Shown: positions 44,464 to 53,906 of the stretch, piece by piece
Layout: every line of letters begins with the position of its first letter
Numbering within the stretch: position 1 is the stretch's first letter
From: Gloeocapsopsis dulcis
GTDB lineage: Bacteria > Cyanobacteriota > Cyanobacteriia > Cyanobacteriales > Chroococcidiopsidaceae
Direction of reading: 5' to 3'
NCBI RefSeq assembly: GCF_032163395.1
Contig: NZ_CP119968.1
Coordinates: 171,501 to 235,500 of the forward strand
DNA length: 64,000 bases
The notes under the pieces: generated by a model
Told to the model about the DNA's origin: nothing
The model's input: only the letters and a program-made list of their open reading frames with translations
Databases searched by the model: none
Made by a program: the position numbers and the translations under genes

Positions 44464-45146
44464 CGGTCCTCTTCTGCCGGTGGATTCAAGCGATATCCCA
44501 TACCATAAATTGTTTCAATCCAATCAGCTGTATTGATGCTTTGTAAGCGCTGACGTAATCGGCGGACTAAGGTTGTGACTGCATTACTTTCGGGTTCTGT
44601 ACCCCATTCCCAAAGCGCTTCTTCGATTTGATCGCGGGTGAGTACTTGACGGGGATGGCGAAAAAAATATTCTAATAGCTGAAATTCTCGCGTAGATAGT
44701 TGCACAATTGTATTACTACGTTCTACAGCAAGACTATTGAGGTGTAATTGTAGGTCTGCCATCCGGAGGACATCTCCTTGCCATAATGGCGATCGCCTGC
44801 CTAAAGCCCGAACTCGTGCTAAAAGCTCCATAATATCTGTAGGCTTGACTAAGTAGTCATCTGCACCTGCATCTAAACCGGTGACTTTATCTGCTGTCGT
44901 ATCTTTTGCTGTTAGCAGCAATACTGGTGCTGTTTTGCCAGCTTGACGAAATTGTTGGCAAAGACTTAAACCACTGACGCGCGGTAGCAGCCAATCTAAA
45001 ATAAGTAAGTCATATTCTTTTTGAGATAATAGCCACTGTGCCGTTTCTCCATCCTCAACACCATCAACAATATGTCCAGCTTGCGATAAAGCAGCATAAA
45101 GCGGTTCTAATTGCGCGGGGTCGTCTTCTACGAGTAAGATTCTCAT
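44427..45146 (-). CDS. rppA: Two-component response regulator RppA (OmpR class)
   Basis: From MRILLVEDDPAQLE at 45146 the protein has 239 residues. The receiver carries the acidic pocket EDD, phospho-acceptor Asp in LLILDWLLPRVSG and Lys in LVKPTD. The Trans_Reg_C winged helix ends with WIETIYGMGYRLNP. A frame continues upstream to 45176 but the added ten residues are not receiver-like. The last 15 residues (EEDRGVRSEGLGVSD) are encoded by heptamer-repeat DNA, so the C-terminus was extended by repeat insertion. Confidence 0.9.
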   Translation of the reverse strand: MRILLVEDDPAQLEPLYAALSQAGHIVDGVEDGETAQWLLSQKEYDLLILDWLLPRVSGLSLCQQFRQAGKTAPVLLLTAKDTTADKVTGLDAGADDYLVKPTDIMELLARVRALGRRSPLWQGDVLRMADLQLHLNSLAVERSNTIVQLSTREFQLLEYFFRHPRQVLTRDQIEEALWEWGTEPESNAVTTLVRRLRQRLQSINTADWIETIYGMGYRLNPPAEEDRGVRSEGLGVSD

Positions 45147-45248
45147 ACAGCGCGATCGCCTACGAATGATGCCCATGGTAAAGAAACAACTCTCCAGCCT
45201 ACGTCTGCCACCAGAAAGATTGTTACAGCACCCTTTTTGCGTCGTTGT

Positions 45249-45635
45249 ATGATTTCATTTCGCTGGTTCAGAGCATTATATGCACTTGGGCTAGAGTTTT
45301 GGCTAGCTCTACCTCTTCTTGGATGTGCTTTTTGGTTTACCACGAGTGTGTTGACAGATCATGTACTGAGTCGTCCCTATGGTACAACGACTCAACTCGA
45401 AGCTGACACTCAACTCGAAGTTCATCTTTCTGTCACTGTAGTCGTTATTCGAGCTGAAATCAATCAGCAGCAAGGTTTTACTAAAGTTGAAGTCATGACA
45501 AAGGATTCTGTGTTAAAAAAACTAGATTTCATTTTTCCAGTCACAGACTTTAATCAAATCGAAGCCACGATTGCTCAAGAACTTGGACTTTCGCGCGAAA
45601 ACGTTCGTAGGTTGGTGCGCTATCAAGTCAGATAA
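45249..45635 (+). CDS. Hypothetical membrane-anchored protein divergent from rppA
   Basis: From the ATG at 45249 the product has 128 residues. One membrane helix lies near the N-terminus (LEFWLALPLLGCAFWF). A beta-alpha region follows (VHLSVTVVVIRAEI ... VTDFNQIEATIAQELGL). An upstream TTG at 45237 would add four residues. Its position opposite rppA suggests it may be controlled by RppA. No family is recognised. Confidence 0.55.
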   Translation: MISFRWFRALYALGLEFWLALPLLGCAFWFTTSVLTDHVLSRPYGTTTQLEADTQLEVHLSVTVVVIRAEINQQQGFTKVEVMTKDSVLKKLDFIFPVTDFNQIEATIAQELGLSRENVRRLVRYQVR

Positions 45636-45775
45636 AATAGTAATGGATAATTGGTGATTGGCAGAAGTGACTAGGCGTAAGCCCTAGCTGTTTTTACTAC
45701 CAATTGGAGATGAATAAGTTTTACTAAATAAGATAAAAGGTTGTCTGTTCGCAAGTATTAATATTTTTTAGAAAA

Positions 45776-47170
45776 ATGACAGCTAGTCAAAAAAGAGATG
45801 AACTAATTCAAGAAGCAAGAGAGTTACTAGATAAATCAATTCTTTACTATCAAGGGCGTCCAGTAGGAACAGTAGCGGCAAATGATCCTGACATGAAGGC
45901 ACTAAACTACGATCAGTGCTTTGTTCGCGATTTTGTGGTTTCGGCGATCGCTTTTTTAACCGAAGGACAAGTTGAAATCGTCCGCGATTTCTTGATTATT
46001 ACGCTCAAACTACAAAGTCATGAAAAGCAAATGGATGATTTTCGTCCAGGTCCTGGACTAATGCCTGCAAGTTTCAAAGTAAAACACGTTGATGGCGAAG
46101 AACGCTTAGTTGCTGACTTTGGCGAACACGCGATCGCCCGAGTTCCTCCAGTAGATTGTTGTTTGTGGTGGATCGTCTTGCTGCGGGCTTATGTCAAAGC
46201 AACAGGAGATATAGCATTAGCCCATCAAGCCGATTTTCAAGAAGGAATTAAACTGATTCTCGATCTGTGTTTGGTACATCGCTTTGCTATGTATCCCACA
46301 ATGCTAGTTCCCGATGGTGCATTTATGATTGACCGTCGGATGGGTGTTTATGGGCATCCTTTAGAAATTCAAGTTCTATTTTATGCAGCTTTACGTGCAG
46401 CGAAAGAGTTACTGCTATGTGATAACAATGGCGAGGGGTATCTTAACGCTGTCAAACATCGCCTAGGAACGTTGGGCTATCACGTACGCGAATATTATTG
46501 GTTAAATTTGCAACGCTTAAATGAAATCTATCGCTTTACTGGTGATGAATTTGGGCACGAAGTTGCCAATAAATTTAATATTTATGCTGATTCTATTCCC
46601 GCTTGGTTAACCGAGTGGTTGCCAGAAAATGGCGGCTATTTAGCCGGAAATTTAGGTCCAGGAAGAATGGATTTTCGCTTTTTTGCTTTGGGAAACTTGA
46701 TGGCAATTTTAATTTCCTTAGCTAGTGAAGAAGAATCTCAACAAATTATGAATTTGATCGAAGCTCGTTGGCACGATTTAGTGGGATATATGCCAATGAA
46801 AATCTGTTTTCCTGCTGTTGAAGGTGCTGATTGGCGGATTGTTACCGGATGCGATCCCAAAAATCGACCGTGGTCGTATCATAATGGGGGAAACTGGCCT
46901 ATCTTATTGTGGATGTTGACGGCTGCAGCAATTAAAACCAATCGCCAAGAACTTGCCGAAAAAGCGATCGCGATCGCTGAAGAACGCATCAGTAAAGATA
47001 AATGGCCTGAATACTACGATGGTAAAAATGGGCGGTTAATTGGTAAAGAGTCAAGAAGATATCAAACCTGGAGCGCAGCTGGATACATAGCAGCAAAAGA
47101 TTTTCTAGCTAACCCAGCATTAATAGAATTAATGAGCTTTGATGAAAATCCTGAGTTTCGAGCTTGTTAA
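45776..47170 (+). CDS. GH100 neutral/alkaline invertase
   Basis: The 464-residue enzyme hydrolyses sucrose to glucose and fructose in the cytoplasm. Family landmarks are [18 protein letters not shown] near residue 40 (acidic catalytic region), [15 protein letters not shown] near 90, [20 protein letters not shown] near 180, and [12 protein letters not shown] and [13 protein letters not shown] near 370. The length equals that of Nostoc InvA/InvB. It is a single gene with its own promoter region and shows no unusual feature. Confidence 0.93.
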   Translation: MTASQKRDELIQEARELLDKSILYYQGRPVGTVAANDPDMKALNYDQCFVRDFVVSAIAFLTEGQVEIVRDFLIITLKLQSHEKQMDDFRPGPGLMPASFKVKHVDGEERLVADFGEHAIARVPPVDCCLWWIVLLRAYVKATGDIALAHQADFQEGIKLILDLCLVHRFAMYPTMLVPDGAFMIDRRMGVYGHPLEIQVLFYAALRAAKELLLCDNNGEGYLNAVKHRLGTLGYHVREYYWLNLQRLNEIYRFTGDEFGHEVANKFNIYADSIPAWLTEWLPENGGYLAGNLGPGRMDFRFFALGNLMAILISLASEEESQQIMNLIEARWHDLVGYMPMKICFPAVEGADWRIVTGCDPKNRPWSYHNGGNWPILLWMLTAAAIKTNRQELAEKAIAIAEERISKDKWPEYYDGKNGRLIGKESRRYQTWSAAGYIAAKDFLANPALIELMSFDENPEFRAC

Positions 47171-47207
47171 ATTAGCAACAATATGAGGCGCGTGGCAATG
47201 ATTTTAT

Positions 47208-49013
47208 TCAAGTATTTAAAAACGAGAAATCCTGCAAATCGTCCCATTTACCTTCTGCTTGAACTCTGCCGTCCTCTAATACAATGATGCGCTCAGCACG
47301 CTGTAATAGGGTAGGACGATGTGACACAACTAAGCAAGTAGGTGTCCAAGCAGTTGCTGCAAATAACCGTTTCCATAATATTTTTTCTGTCTCAACATCC
47401 AAAGCACTGGACAGATCGTCAAACACCAGCAGTTCCGGTTGACGCACAAACATCCGAGTTGCTGCTACCCGTTGCACTTGTCCACCTGAAAGTCGCATAC
47501 CATTCGCGCCAATTTGTGTGTCTAATGCCTCTGGCATTGTTGCTAAATCTTGTTCAAAGGCGGCTAGGGCGATCGCTTGTTTAAGTTGATCTTCTTCCAC
47601 TGTTAGTCCTAACCGTAAATTTTCTCCCAATGTTGTACTTAAGAGTTGCGGAACTTGAGGCGTGTAGGCGCTACGAGGTGGTATAAAGAAGTGAGGGGAT
47701 GGATCAATTTTGCTGCCATTCCAGTAAATAGCGCCTGCCTCCATTGGCAATAATCCTAATAACACTCGTAATAAGGTGGTTTTGCCAGAGCCAATGCGCC
47801 CTGTAATAACTGTCAAGCTGCCTCGTACTAGCTTCAGATTAATGCCATGAATGCCTCGATCAGTACCAGGGTAACGATAGGTAAGGTTGAAGGCAGTTAA
47901 CTCATGTAGATGCGAGTTTTGATTTCTTTTAGGTTGTTTAATGGGCGGTAGAGTTGGTTGACGACCCAGCACGCTGAGATAAAGGCGATGGTGCGCGACT
48001 AATGTCTGAATGGGTGCATCGCGCAGTAGAGTGGCTAGCCGATCAAAAGAAACTTGAGATTGTTTACAGAGCAGCATGAATCTGCCAAAGTAATCTAAAA
48101 AGCTGGTGATAAACGACAGGTAATAAACAAACAGAGCAAAATCGCCTACAGTCAGAGCAGATCCTGCTGACATCGACTGTGAAGCTAGTAGCAAAATTCC
48201 GCCTGTGCCAAGACTGCCAATATTCTGAAAAACGGATTCCAGCATTGCGGTGAGGACGCGATCGCGTAACATAGTTTGGCGACGGTGTTCATTCATGGTT
48301 CTGAAATGGTTCAGTACGTCGTGTTGTGCTCCTGTAACTTTGATAGTCCCAATAGCAGTAAACAGATCGCTGATCAAACCTGTTACGTGTTGAGTAGCTT
48401 GATAACTTGCTTGTCGATATTGTTTCAGACGAGTTTCTGCATATTGCACAACGGCGGCAATGCCGATGAGTGGTAGAAAAACAAACAACGTAATTTGGAC
48501 ATTAATGCTCAGGAGTACGACGACTGAACCAAGCACGATTAATCCATATCCAGGTAAGCTACCAATCCAGGCGATCGTTTCTTCAATTTGTTCGACATCA
48601 TCTCGGAAGAAGCTAATGACTTCACCGCGTGACACTGTTTTGTTTGTGTTATCTAAGGCGAACAACGGTTGAGCACCAGGTTGGGAAAATAATGAATCCA
48701 GAAGATTTCGTCGCAATAAGGAACTCACTGCAAAACGCAGTTGGGTATTGGTGAAACGACCTAATACAATCATGGCGATCCGGATGAAACCGATCGCTAG
48801 TAACAGTATGATGATTGTCCAGGGTGAAAATCGCAATGGAGCGTTACCTGTGAGAGTGTCGAAAAATTCACGGATCAGTAGCCCTGGTACGATGGGAAGC
48901 CCCATGCCAAAAACCCAAATGATGCTGTCGATCGCACATAGTCTAGGTTGATAGAGCATCATGTGCCAGAGGAGTGCCCAGGTTGGAGGTTTTTGAGATT
49001 TTGCTGCAACCAT
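47208..49013 (-). CDS. ABC half-transporter with degenerate ATP site (second of a pair)
   Basis: The 601-residue protein has six helices (about 20-310) and an ATPase domain with Walker A GRIGSGKTT, signature LSGGQVQRV, Walker B LLVFDDLSSALD and switch LVVSHRP. The residue after Walker B Asp is Asp instead of catalytic Glu, so its site is probably non-hydrolytic and it must pair with the upstream half-transporter 32 bp away. Exporter-fold heterodimers such as IrtAB or YbtPQ import ferric siderophores; the receptor and binding protein downstream in the window make that role plausible here. Confidence 0.85.
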   Translation of the reverse strand: MVAAKSQKPPTWALLWHMMLYQPRLCAIDSIIWVFGMGLPIVPGLLIREFFDTLTGNAPLRFSPWTIIILLLAIGFIRIAMIVLGRFTNTQLRFAVSSLLRRNLLDSLFSQPGAQPLFALDNTNKTVSRGEVISFFRDDVEQIEETIAWIGSLPGYGLIVLGSVVVLLSINVQITLFVFLPLIGIAAVVQYAETRLKQYRQASYQATQHVTGLISDLFTAIGTIKVTGAQHDVLNHFRTMNEHRRQTMLRDRVLTAMLESVFQNIGSLGTGGILLLASQSMSAGSALTVGDFALFVYYLSFITSFLDYFGRFMLLCKQSQVSFDRLATLLRDAPIQTLVAHHRLYLSVLGRQPTLPPIKQPKRNQNSHLHELTAFNLTYRYPGTDRGIHGINLKLVRGSLTVITGRIGSGKTTLLRVLLGLLPMEAGAIYWNGSKIDPSPHFFIPPRSAYTPQVPQLLSTTLGENLRLGLTVEEDQLKQAIALAAFEQDLATMPEALDTQIGANGMRLSGGQVQRVAATRMFVRQPELLVFDDLSSALDVETEKILWKRLFAATAWTPTCLVVSHRPTLLQRAERIIVLEDGRVQAEGKWDDLQDFSFLNT

Positions 49014-49045
49014 GTTGAGTAGTTGTTGGATAAATTAAGATGGCG

Positions 49046-50869
49046 TTAAACCAGAGCTTCGGTGGAACTTGATTTCAACAATCGGAAAAATTGCGAGTCG
49101 GGATTGTCTGCTAAAGTTTGGCGATCGCCATATTCAACCATGCGTCCATTTGCCAAAATTAAGATCTTGTTTACCTGCTGTAGGGTAGCTAAGCGATGAG
49201 CAATGATAATGCCAGTGCGATTTTGGAATAATACCTTCATTGCCTGACTGACTAGCTGCTCTGTGGCAGGATCGAGACGAGATGAGGCTTCGTCGAGAAT
49301 GACGAGTCCAGGATTCTTAAGGAAAATACGGGCAAAGGCAAGAAGTTGTGCTTGTCCAGCAGAGAGTCCGCCGCTGTCTGCACCTAAGTAGGTTTCTAAT
49401 CCTTGAGGTAGGGCATGAAACCAGGATGATAACCCTAGAAGGTTTAATGTTTGGAGGATATGGTCGTCACTGATATGAGGATGAAATAGCGTGAGATTAT
49501 TGCGTAGGGTGGTTTGGAACAGCCGGATATCTTGTGTTACCATGCCTACCCGTTGCGGTAAATCGGCTAAAGGAATGGAATTGATCGCTACATCACTTAA
49601 ACGAATGCATCCCGTTTGAGGATCGTAAAGCCGTAGCAACAATCGTGCCAAAGTGGTTTTACCGCTGCCTGTATGTCCGAGGATTCCTAAAACTTGACCA
49701 GCTGGGAGATGAAAGGAGATGTTTTGTAGTTGAGGAGGAGAGAATAGGGAGTAGGGAGTAGGGGAGGAATTAGAGGAAATTTCCCCATTACCCATTACCC
49801 ACTCCTCATTACCCGTTCCCTCATAACTAAACCAAACATTCTCAAATGTGACCGCAAGTGAACCTTCAGGAAGAGATTGATCGCCACCCATACTGAGTTG
49901 GGGCTGAACCTGCAATAAGTCTCGAATACGGTGAATGCTGGCTTCGGCTTTTTGTAAGTCTTCTAGTTCTTCTCGAATCGTTTCAATAGGTTGTCTGAGC
50001 AAATTGCTGTAGTGAAACAGCAGGTAGGCTGTACCCAGAGTAATGGCTTGTTGTTGCCATAGGTAAGCGCAAGCAGCAAGGGCGATCGCGTTTCCCAGGG
50101 TGAATAAGCCAATAGAGGTGCTCCATAGCAGCGTTCCGGCAAATCTAGCTTTGTGATAAATTGGTAGCCACTGTTGCAAAATTTGGTAAAACTGATGCAT
50201 GACATAGGCGATCGCACCATTGGCTTGCAGATCTTCAATGGCGGCTAATCGTTCGCCGAGAAAACCAGAAAATTGAGCATAAGCTTGGCGCAAGTTTGCC
50301 CAATAGGGAACGGCATAGGCACGAAGCAGAATCAGGGTACTCAGGGCGATTAGGCTAAAGATGGTTAAACTAAATCCGGCTCGCCAATCTTCGTGAAAGA
50401 GAATGATTAATATACCAACTAAAAGAAGGACATTCCCTAAAACATCGATTGTGAATTGAGAAAAGAATCGGGAAAGTGCATTGACATCTCCATCAATTCG
50501 CTCAATCAATTCACCAGGAGTACGAGATTGATGAAAGGACAGATCCAGATTTAGGCAATGCTCAACTAAGTCTGTTCGGAGAGCGTTGGTAGCAGTCCAG
50601 GCAACATTTTCACTAAAGTAGGTGGCAACAACACTTAGGATTTGAGTGGTTAGTGCGACTACCATAAACAAGCAAGCTGCTAGAAGTAAGTTTTGCTCTG
50701 CTCCTTTGGCGATCGCGGTGTCAATAAAGTAGCGCAATACGAGAGGATTGAGGATTTGTAAACCAATACTGCTAAGTAGCGTGATGGCAACCCAGAAGAC
50801 GCGATCGCGTTGTGGTTGCAGATAGGTAGCAAGGAGAAGCCCATACTGTTTGAGTGGGATTTTGAGCAT
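49046..50869 (-). CDS. ABC half-transporter with intact ATP site (first of a pair)
   Basis: The 607-residue protein has six membrane helices (about 22-310) and an ATPase domain with Walker A GHTGSGKTT near 395, signature LSAGQAQLL, Walker B LVILDEASSRLD with catalytic Glu, and switch IIIAHRL. A low-complexity stretch of about 30 residues (about 348-378, EEWVMGNGEISSNSSP) interrupts the first strands of the ATPase domain. It is encoded by heptamer repeats at 49733-49823, in frame. It pairs with the next gene; siderophore transport is inferred from context. Confidence 0.85.
   Translation of the reverse strand: MLKIPLKQYGLLLATYLQPQRDRVFWVAITLLSSIGLQILNPLVLRYFIDTAIAKGAEQNLLLAACLFMVVALTTQILSVVATYFSENVAWTATNALRTDLVEHCLNLDLSFHQSRTPGELIERIDGDVNALSRFFSQFTIDVLGNVLLLVGILIILFHEDWRAGFSLTIFSLIALSTLILLRAYAVPYWANLRQAYAQFSGFLGERLAAIEDLQANGAIAYVMHQFYQILQQWLPIYHKARFAGTLLWSTSIGLFTLGNAIALAACAYLWQQQAITLGTAYLLFHYSNLLRQPIETIREELEDLQKAEASIHRIRDLLQVQPQLSMGGDQSLPEGSLAVTFENVWFSYEGTGNEEWVMGNGEISSNSSPTPYSLFSPPQLQNISFHLPAGQVLGILGHTGSGKTTLARLLLRLYDPQTGCIRLSDVAINSIPLADLPQRVGMVTQDIRLFQTTLRNNLTLFHPHISDDHILQTLNLLGLSSWFHALPQGLETYLGADSGGLSAGQAQLLAFARIFLKNPGLVILDEASSRLDPATEQLVSQAMKVLFQNRTGIIIAHRLATLQQVNKILILANGRMVEYGDRQTLADNPDSQFFRLLKSSSTEALV
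49733..49823. repeat. In-frame heptamer-repeat insertion in the ABC gene
   Basis: The DNA contains GGGAGTA repeated in tandem (about 49747-49765) and ATTACCC repeated in tandem (about 49784-49800), both typical STRR units. The insertion adds about 30 codons without a stop. Confidence 0.7.
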
Positions 50870-51070
50870 GGTTTGATTTCAGCGCATTGACTTGAGATGA
50901 ATTCAGCAGAAAATCGTAGAATGAATAGCAACTACCAATTCGCAATTCGTAATTAAGAAAGCTAGATCTAGCAAGACTGTCGTGATTTACATCTGCTGCC
51001 TGATTTTGAACAATTGGTAACTACCTTCGTTTATACGTTTTCAGACTCGATCAGCTTTGGGAGGTTAGGC

Positions 51071-51709
51071 ATGAGTAGTAGCTCCACGCAACTGCTAACG
51101 GATACCTGGGTGACAACAACCTGGGATGACTATCTTCGGGTGCTAGAAGATCCTGCTTATGAAAAGGCTAAGAGCTATTACTACAACGGTCAGATGAGGA
51201 TTGAAATGTCACCCGTGGGGAATGATCATGCTAGCGATCACACCATTATCATCTACGCTATTCATTTATTTGCTGCTATCAATAATATCGATTTGAATGG
51301 GAAGGATAACTGCACCTATCGGAAAACAGGAGTTAACGCAGCTCAGCCTGATGTATCTTATTACATTGGAGAAACAACAGATGTGATTCCCTGGGGAACG
51401 GGAATCGTTGACCTAGATCTATATCCTCCACCGACTTTGGCAATTGAAGTCGCTAACACCTCTTTATTGGATGATAAGGGCAATAAACGCTTGCTGTATG
51501 AAGAGTTGGGGGTTAGTGAGTACTGGATTATTGATGTGCAGAATGTTGAAGTCATTGCATTTGCGGTAGAAAATAATGGTAGTCGAAGAATTCGGCAATC
51601 TCAAGTGTTATCGGGGTTAGATATTGCTGTACTGGAAGAAGCGTTTCAACGCACTCGGCAAATGAATCATGGGAAGGTGAGTGCTTGGTTGTTGTCTCAG
51701 TTTCGGTGA
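51071..51709 (+). CDS. Uma2-family (DUF820) PD-(D/E)XK nuclease-like protein
   Basis: From MSSSSTQLLTDTW at 51071 the product has 212 residues; the open frame extends to 51014. The fold landmarks are WDDYLRVLEDPAYEKAKSYY, VNAAQPDVSYYIGE with the catalytic Asp, and PPTLAIEVANTSLLDDKGNK with the E-x-V variant of the EXK strand. Uma2 proteins are numerous in cyanobacteria and of unknown function, perhaps mobile or defence nucleases. It is divergent from the ABC pair. Confidence 0.85.
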   Translation: MSSSSTQLLTDTWVTTTWDDYLRVLEDPAYEKAKSYYYNGQMRIEMSPVGNDHASDHTIIIYAIHLFAAINNIDLNGKDNCTYRKTGVNAAQPDVSYYIGETTDVIPWGTGIVDLDLYPPPTLAIEVANTSLLDDKGNKRLLYEELGVSEYWIIDVQNVEVIAFAVENNGSRRIRQSQVLSGLDIAVLEEAFQRTRQMNHGKVSAWLLSQFR

Positions 51710-51761
51710 TGGTGTTTTTCTGAAAGTTATAAGTATCACTACCTCTTTTCCCATTCCCTGT

Positions 51762-51903
51762 CCTCATACACAAAACAATTCTGCCCCTCTTCCTCACAAG
51801 ATTTCTTAAGAAGGATAGGCTAAAATTGAGCAGTTTTGCTAGCGATTTTGATGCTGAGATGGACTTTTTAGCGACCGAGACGGACTTTTTTGTTGAAACC
51901 TAA
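51762..51903 (+). repeat. Dispersed repeat, copy A (142 bp)
   Basis: Apart from one 21-bp insertion in copy B, this matches 57530-57695 at most positions, in the same orientation, down to GTTGAAACCTAA. Within it GAGA(T/C)GGACTTTTT occurs twice. In one frame both copies encode FDAEMDF(L/F)ATETDFF(F)VET followed by stop, so it may be the relic of a coding 3' end. The rest of 51710-52065 holds no gene. Confidence 0.75.
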
Positions 51904-52065
51904 TCCCCCAATTCATAATTGCTAATTTGTAACATTGAATTTATAAATAACTTTATTACAGTTATAGAGTGAAGCATGATTAATATTAAATATCATTTGG
52001 CTAAGACAAGAATTTTTGTTATGATATTTAAACTCATGAAATAAGGTGAATCTTTAGGAAATACA

Positions 52066-52302
52066 ATGAGAAAGGTTACACTAACGGAATTAAGTAATAA
52101 TATTGAGCGTCTACTGGATGAAGTAATAGAAACAGGTATCCCAATAGAAATTAACAAAAATGGTAAATTACTAAAAATCGTTCCTGTAGAAAAAAGGGAT
52201 AAACTGGAAAATTTGACTTTTAAACCAGATGTTATTCAAGGAAATCCCGATGATTTAGTTAATATAAGTTGGGAGCGGGAGATTAGTATTGATTTACCTT
52301 GA
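52066..52302 (+). CDS. Phd/YefM-type antitoxin
   Basis: The 78-residue protein begins MRKVTLTELSNNIERLLDEV, the Phd N-terminal DNA-binding fold, followed by GIPIEINKNGKLLKIVPV. The C-terminal part would wrap a PIN toxin. It overlaps the start of the truncated toxin frame by 14 bp. The partner is broken, so it is an orphan antitoxin. Confidence 0.8.
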   Translation: MRKVTLTELSNNIERLLDEVIETGIPIEINKNGKLLKIVPVEKRDKLENLTFKPDVIQGNPDDLVNISWEREISIDLP

Positions 52303-52465
52303 TACTCATGTAGTAGTGTGGCTTTATTCTGGTTTGACAGATAAATTAAGTGAACTTGCTAAAAGTATAATTAATGAAAATGAAGTTTATATATCGGCAA
52401 CTGTTCGATTAGAGCTACAGTATTTATATGAGATAAAACGTATTACAGATAAACTTGAAAATTAA
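52289..52465 (+). pseudogene. Truncated VapC (PIN-domain) toxin
   Basis: A TTG start at 52289 gives IYLDTHVVVWLYSGL with the first catalytic Asp, then YISATVRLELQYLYEI with the Glu, and stops after 58 residues. Full PIN toxins are about 125-140 residues; the two C-terminal acidic residues are missing. The toxin is inactive. Confidence 0.7.
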
Positions 52466-52674
52466 GTCTTTGATAAGTACAATTACAAAACACGATCGCA
52501 CCACAACACAAGCTTAAAAAATATTGCAATCGCGCTTACTTTTAACACAGTTGTAACAGGAAATGGCGACACTCTCGCAGGAAATAACGATCGTCATTGC
52601 ACTAATTGAGATGCGTGATTGGAAGCACTTAAAGCTTAAAATTGAGGATGTGCAATCTTCAAATAAAACACTCC

Positions 52675-53505
52675 ATGCGTCGAGATTCGATATTTTATAA
52701 ATTATTTCAACAATCCCCAACTTTACTATTTGAGCTATTGACAAATCCACCAGCAAATGCAGACGAATACAGATTTGATTCCGTAGCAGTCAAAGAACCC
52801 AAATTTGAAATCGATGGGGTATTTCTACCACCAGAAAGTGAAAATCCAGGAGCTATATATTTTTGTGAAGTACAGTATCAGAAGGATAAAAGACTCTACG
52901 AGCGAGTATTTGCGGAATCTCACTTATATTTCTATCGGAATCGGGATAGATTTAATGACTTGCAAATAGCGATCATCTACCCATCCCGCAGCATAGAGCA
53001 AGATGAAGTTCGTCCTTTTAGGAGTCTATTGAATGGAGACCAGGTAAATCGCATATATTTAGATGAGTTGGGGGATATTCGCTCTTTACCTGTGTGGGTA
53101 GCGTTGATGGTTTTGACTACACTAGAGGAAAGTCGTACTACCGAAGAAGCTAGGTATTTACTTGCTAGGAGTCAACAAGAAGTTTCTCAACCAGAAAATC
53201 ACGCCATTATAGACTTATTAACGACGATCATGGTGTACAAATTTGAGGGTAAAAGTCAACAGGAGGTAGAAGAGATGTTAGGAATCACACTTCAAGAAAC
53301 GCGGGTTTACCGGGAAATAAGGGAAGTGGAAGCGCGATCACTCGTTTTGCGTTTATTAACTCGACGGGTGGGAGAATTACCGCAGGAAGTACGATCTCAC
53401 GTCGAATCCCTCCCACTAGAACAGTTGGAAAATCTCGGTGAAGCATTGCTTGATTTTACCAGCTTGGCTGATTTGCGCTCTTGGTTAGAAGCACTTGGGG
53501 GCTAA
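52675..53505 (+). CDS. Rpn-family / DUF2887 PD-(D/E)XK nuclease-like protein
   Basis: From MRRDSIFYKLFQQSP at 52675 the product has 276 residues. The nuclease core includes FEIDGVFLPPE and IYFCEVQYQKDKRLYERV (Asp and E-x-Q of the active site). A DUF4351-like C-terminus follows, ending LEQLENLGEALLDFTSLADL. These genes are abundant in cyanobacteria and have been compared with recombination-promoting nucleases. The C-terminal 40 residues are closely similar to those of the decayed gene at 58936-59814. Confidence 0.82.
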   Translation: MRRDSIFYKLFQQSPTLLFELLTNPPANADEYRFDSVAVKEPKFEIDGVFLPPESENPGAIYFCEVQYQKDKRLYERVFAESHLYFYRNRDRFNDLQIAIIYPSRSIEQDEVRPFRSLLNGDQVNRIYLDELGDIRSLPVWVALMVLTTLEESRTTEEARYLLARSQQEVSQPENHAIIDLLTTIMVYKFEGKSQQEVEEMLGITLQETRVYREIREVEARSLVLRLLTRRVGELPQEVRSHVESLPLEQLENLGEALLDFTSLADLRSWLEALGG

Positions 53506-53526
53506 GTCCTTGAGGAAGAGCGATCG

Positions 53527-53903
53527 CTATACTTCTAGTGGCGGAATTTGGGCGAAAATAGCAGGCTGTAATATTTCAGGAAATTGTTTCCAAACTACAT
53601 TTCCTTTAGCACTTTTGATGTACAGTTGCATAAAATCTAGTAAAGCTGTTGCGCTGTCTTCAGGTGTAAGGTTGACAAACAAATAAGTGGGTTTATCGTG
53701 GCTCGATACAGCTACAACATAGCATTGACTGCACGCCCATAAGCATCTGACAGGCTGAATTTCAATTTCATCATTTGGGTATTTTTCAGTGCATAAAAGT
53801 TTAGTTGATCAAGTAAAATAGTGCCGTCAAAAGGTGGATTTTCTGGTCGTTCTGCGGAAGAACGGTGACAGGATTTGCAAACGAATAACGTATGTTTGGA
53901 CAT
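53527..53903 (-). pseudogene. DUF1636 metal-binding-like protein, frameshifted
   Basis: The N-terminal frame reads MSKHTLFVCKSCHRSSAERP and FDGTILLDQLN, then leaves frame. Restoring one base in the run at 53795-53798 gives CTEKYPNDEIEIQPVRCLWA, then CSQCYVVAVSS and KPTYLFVNLTPEDSATALL to a stop at 53527. The four-Cys pattern is that of DUF1636, a small 2Fe-2S-like or metal-binding family often found beside iron and cobalamin genes. It follows the FecB-like gene by 3 bp and was probably its operon partner. Confidence 0.75.
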
Positions 53904-53906
53904 GGG

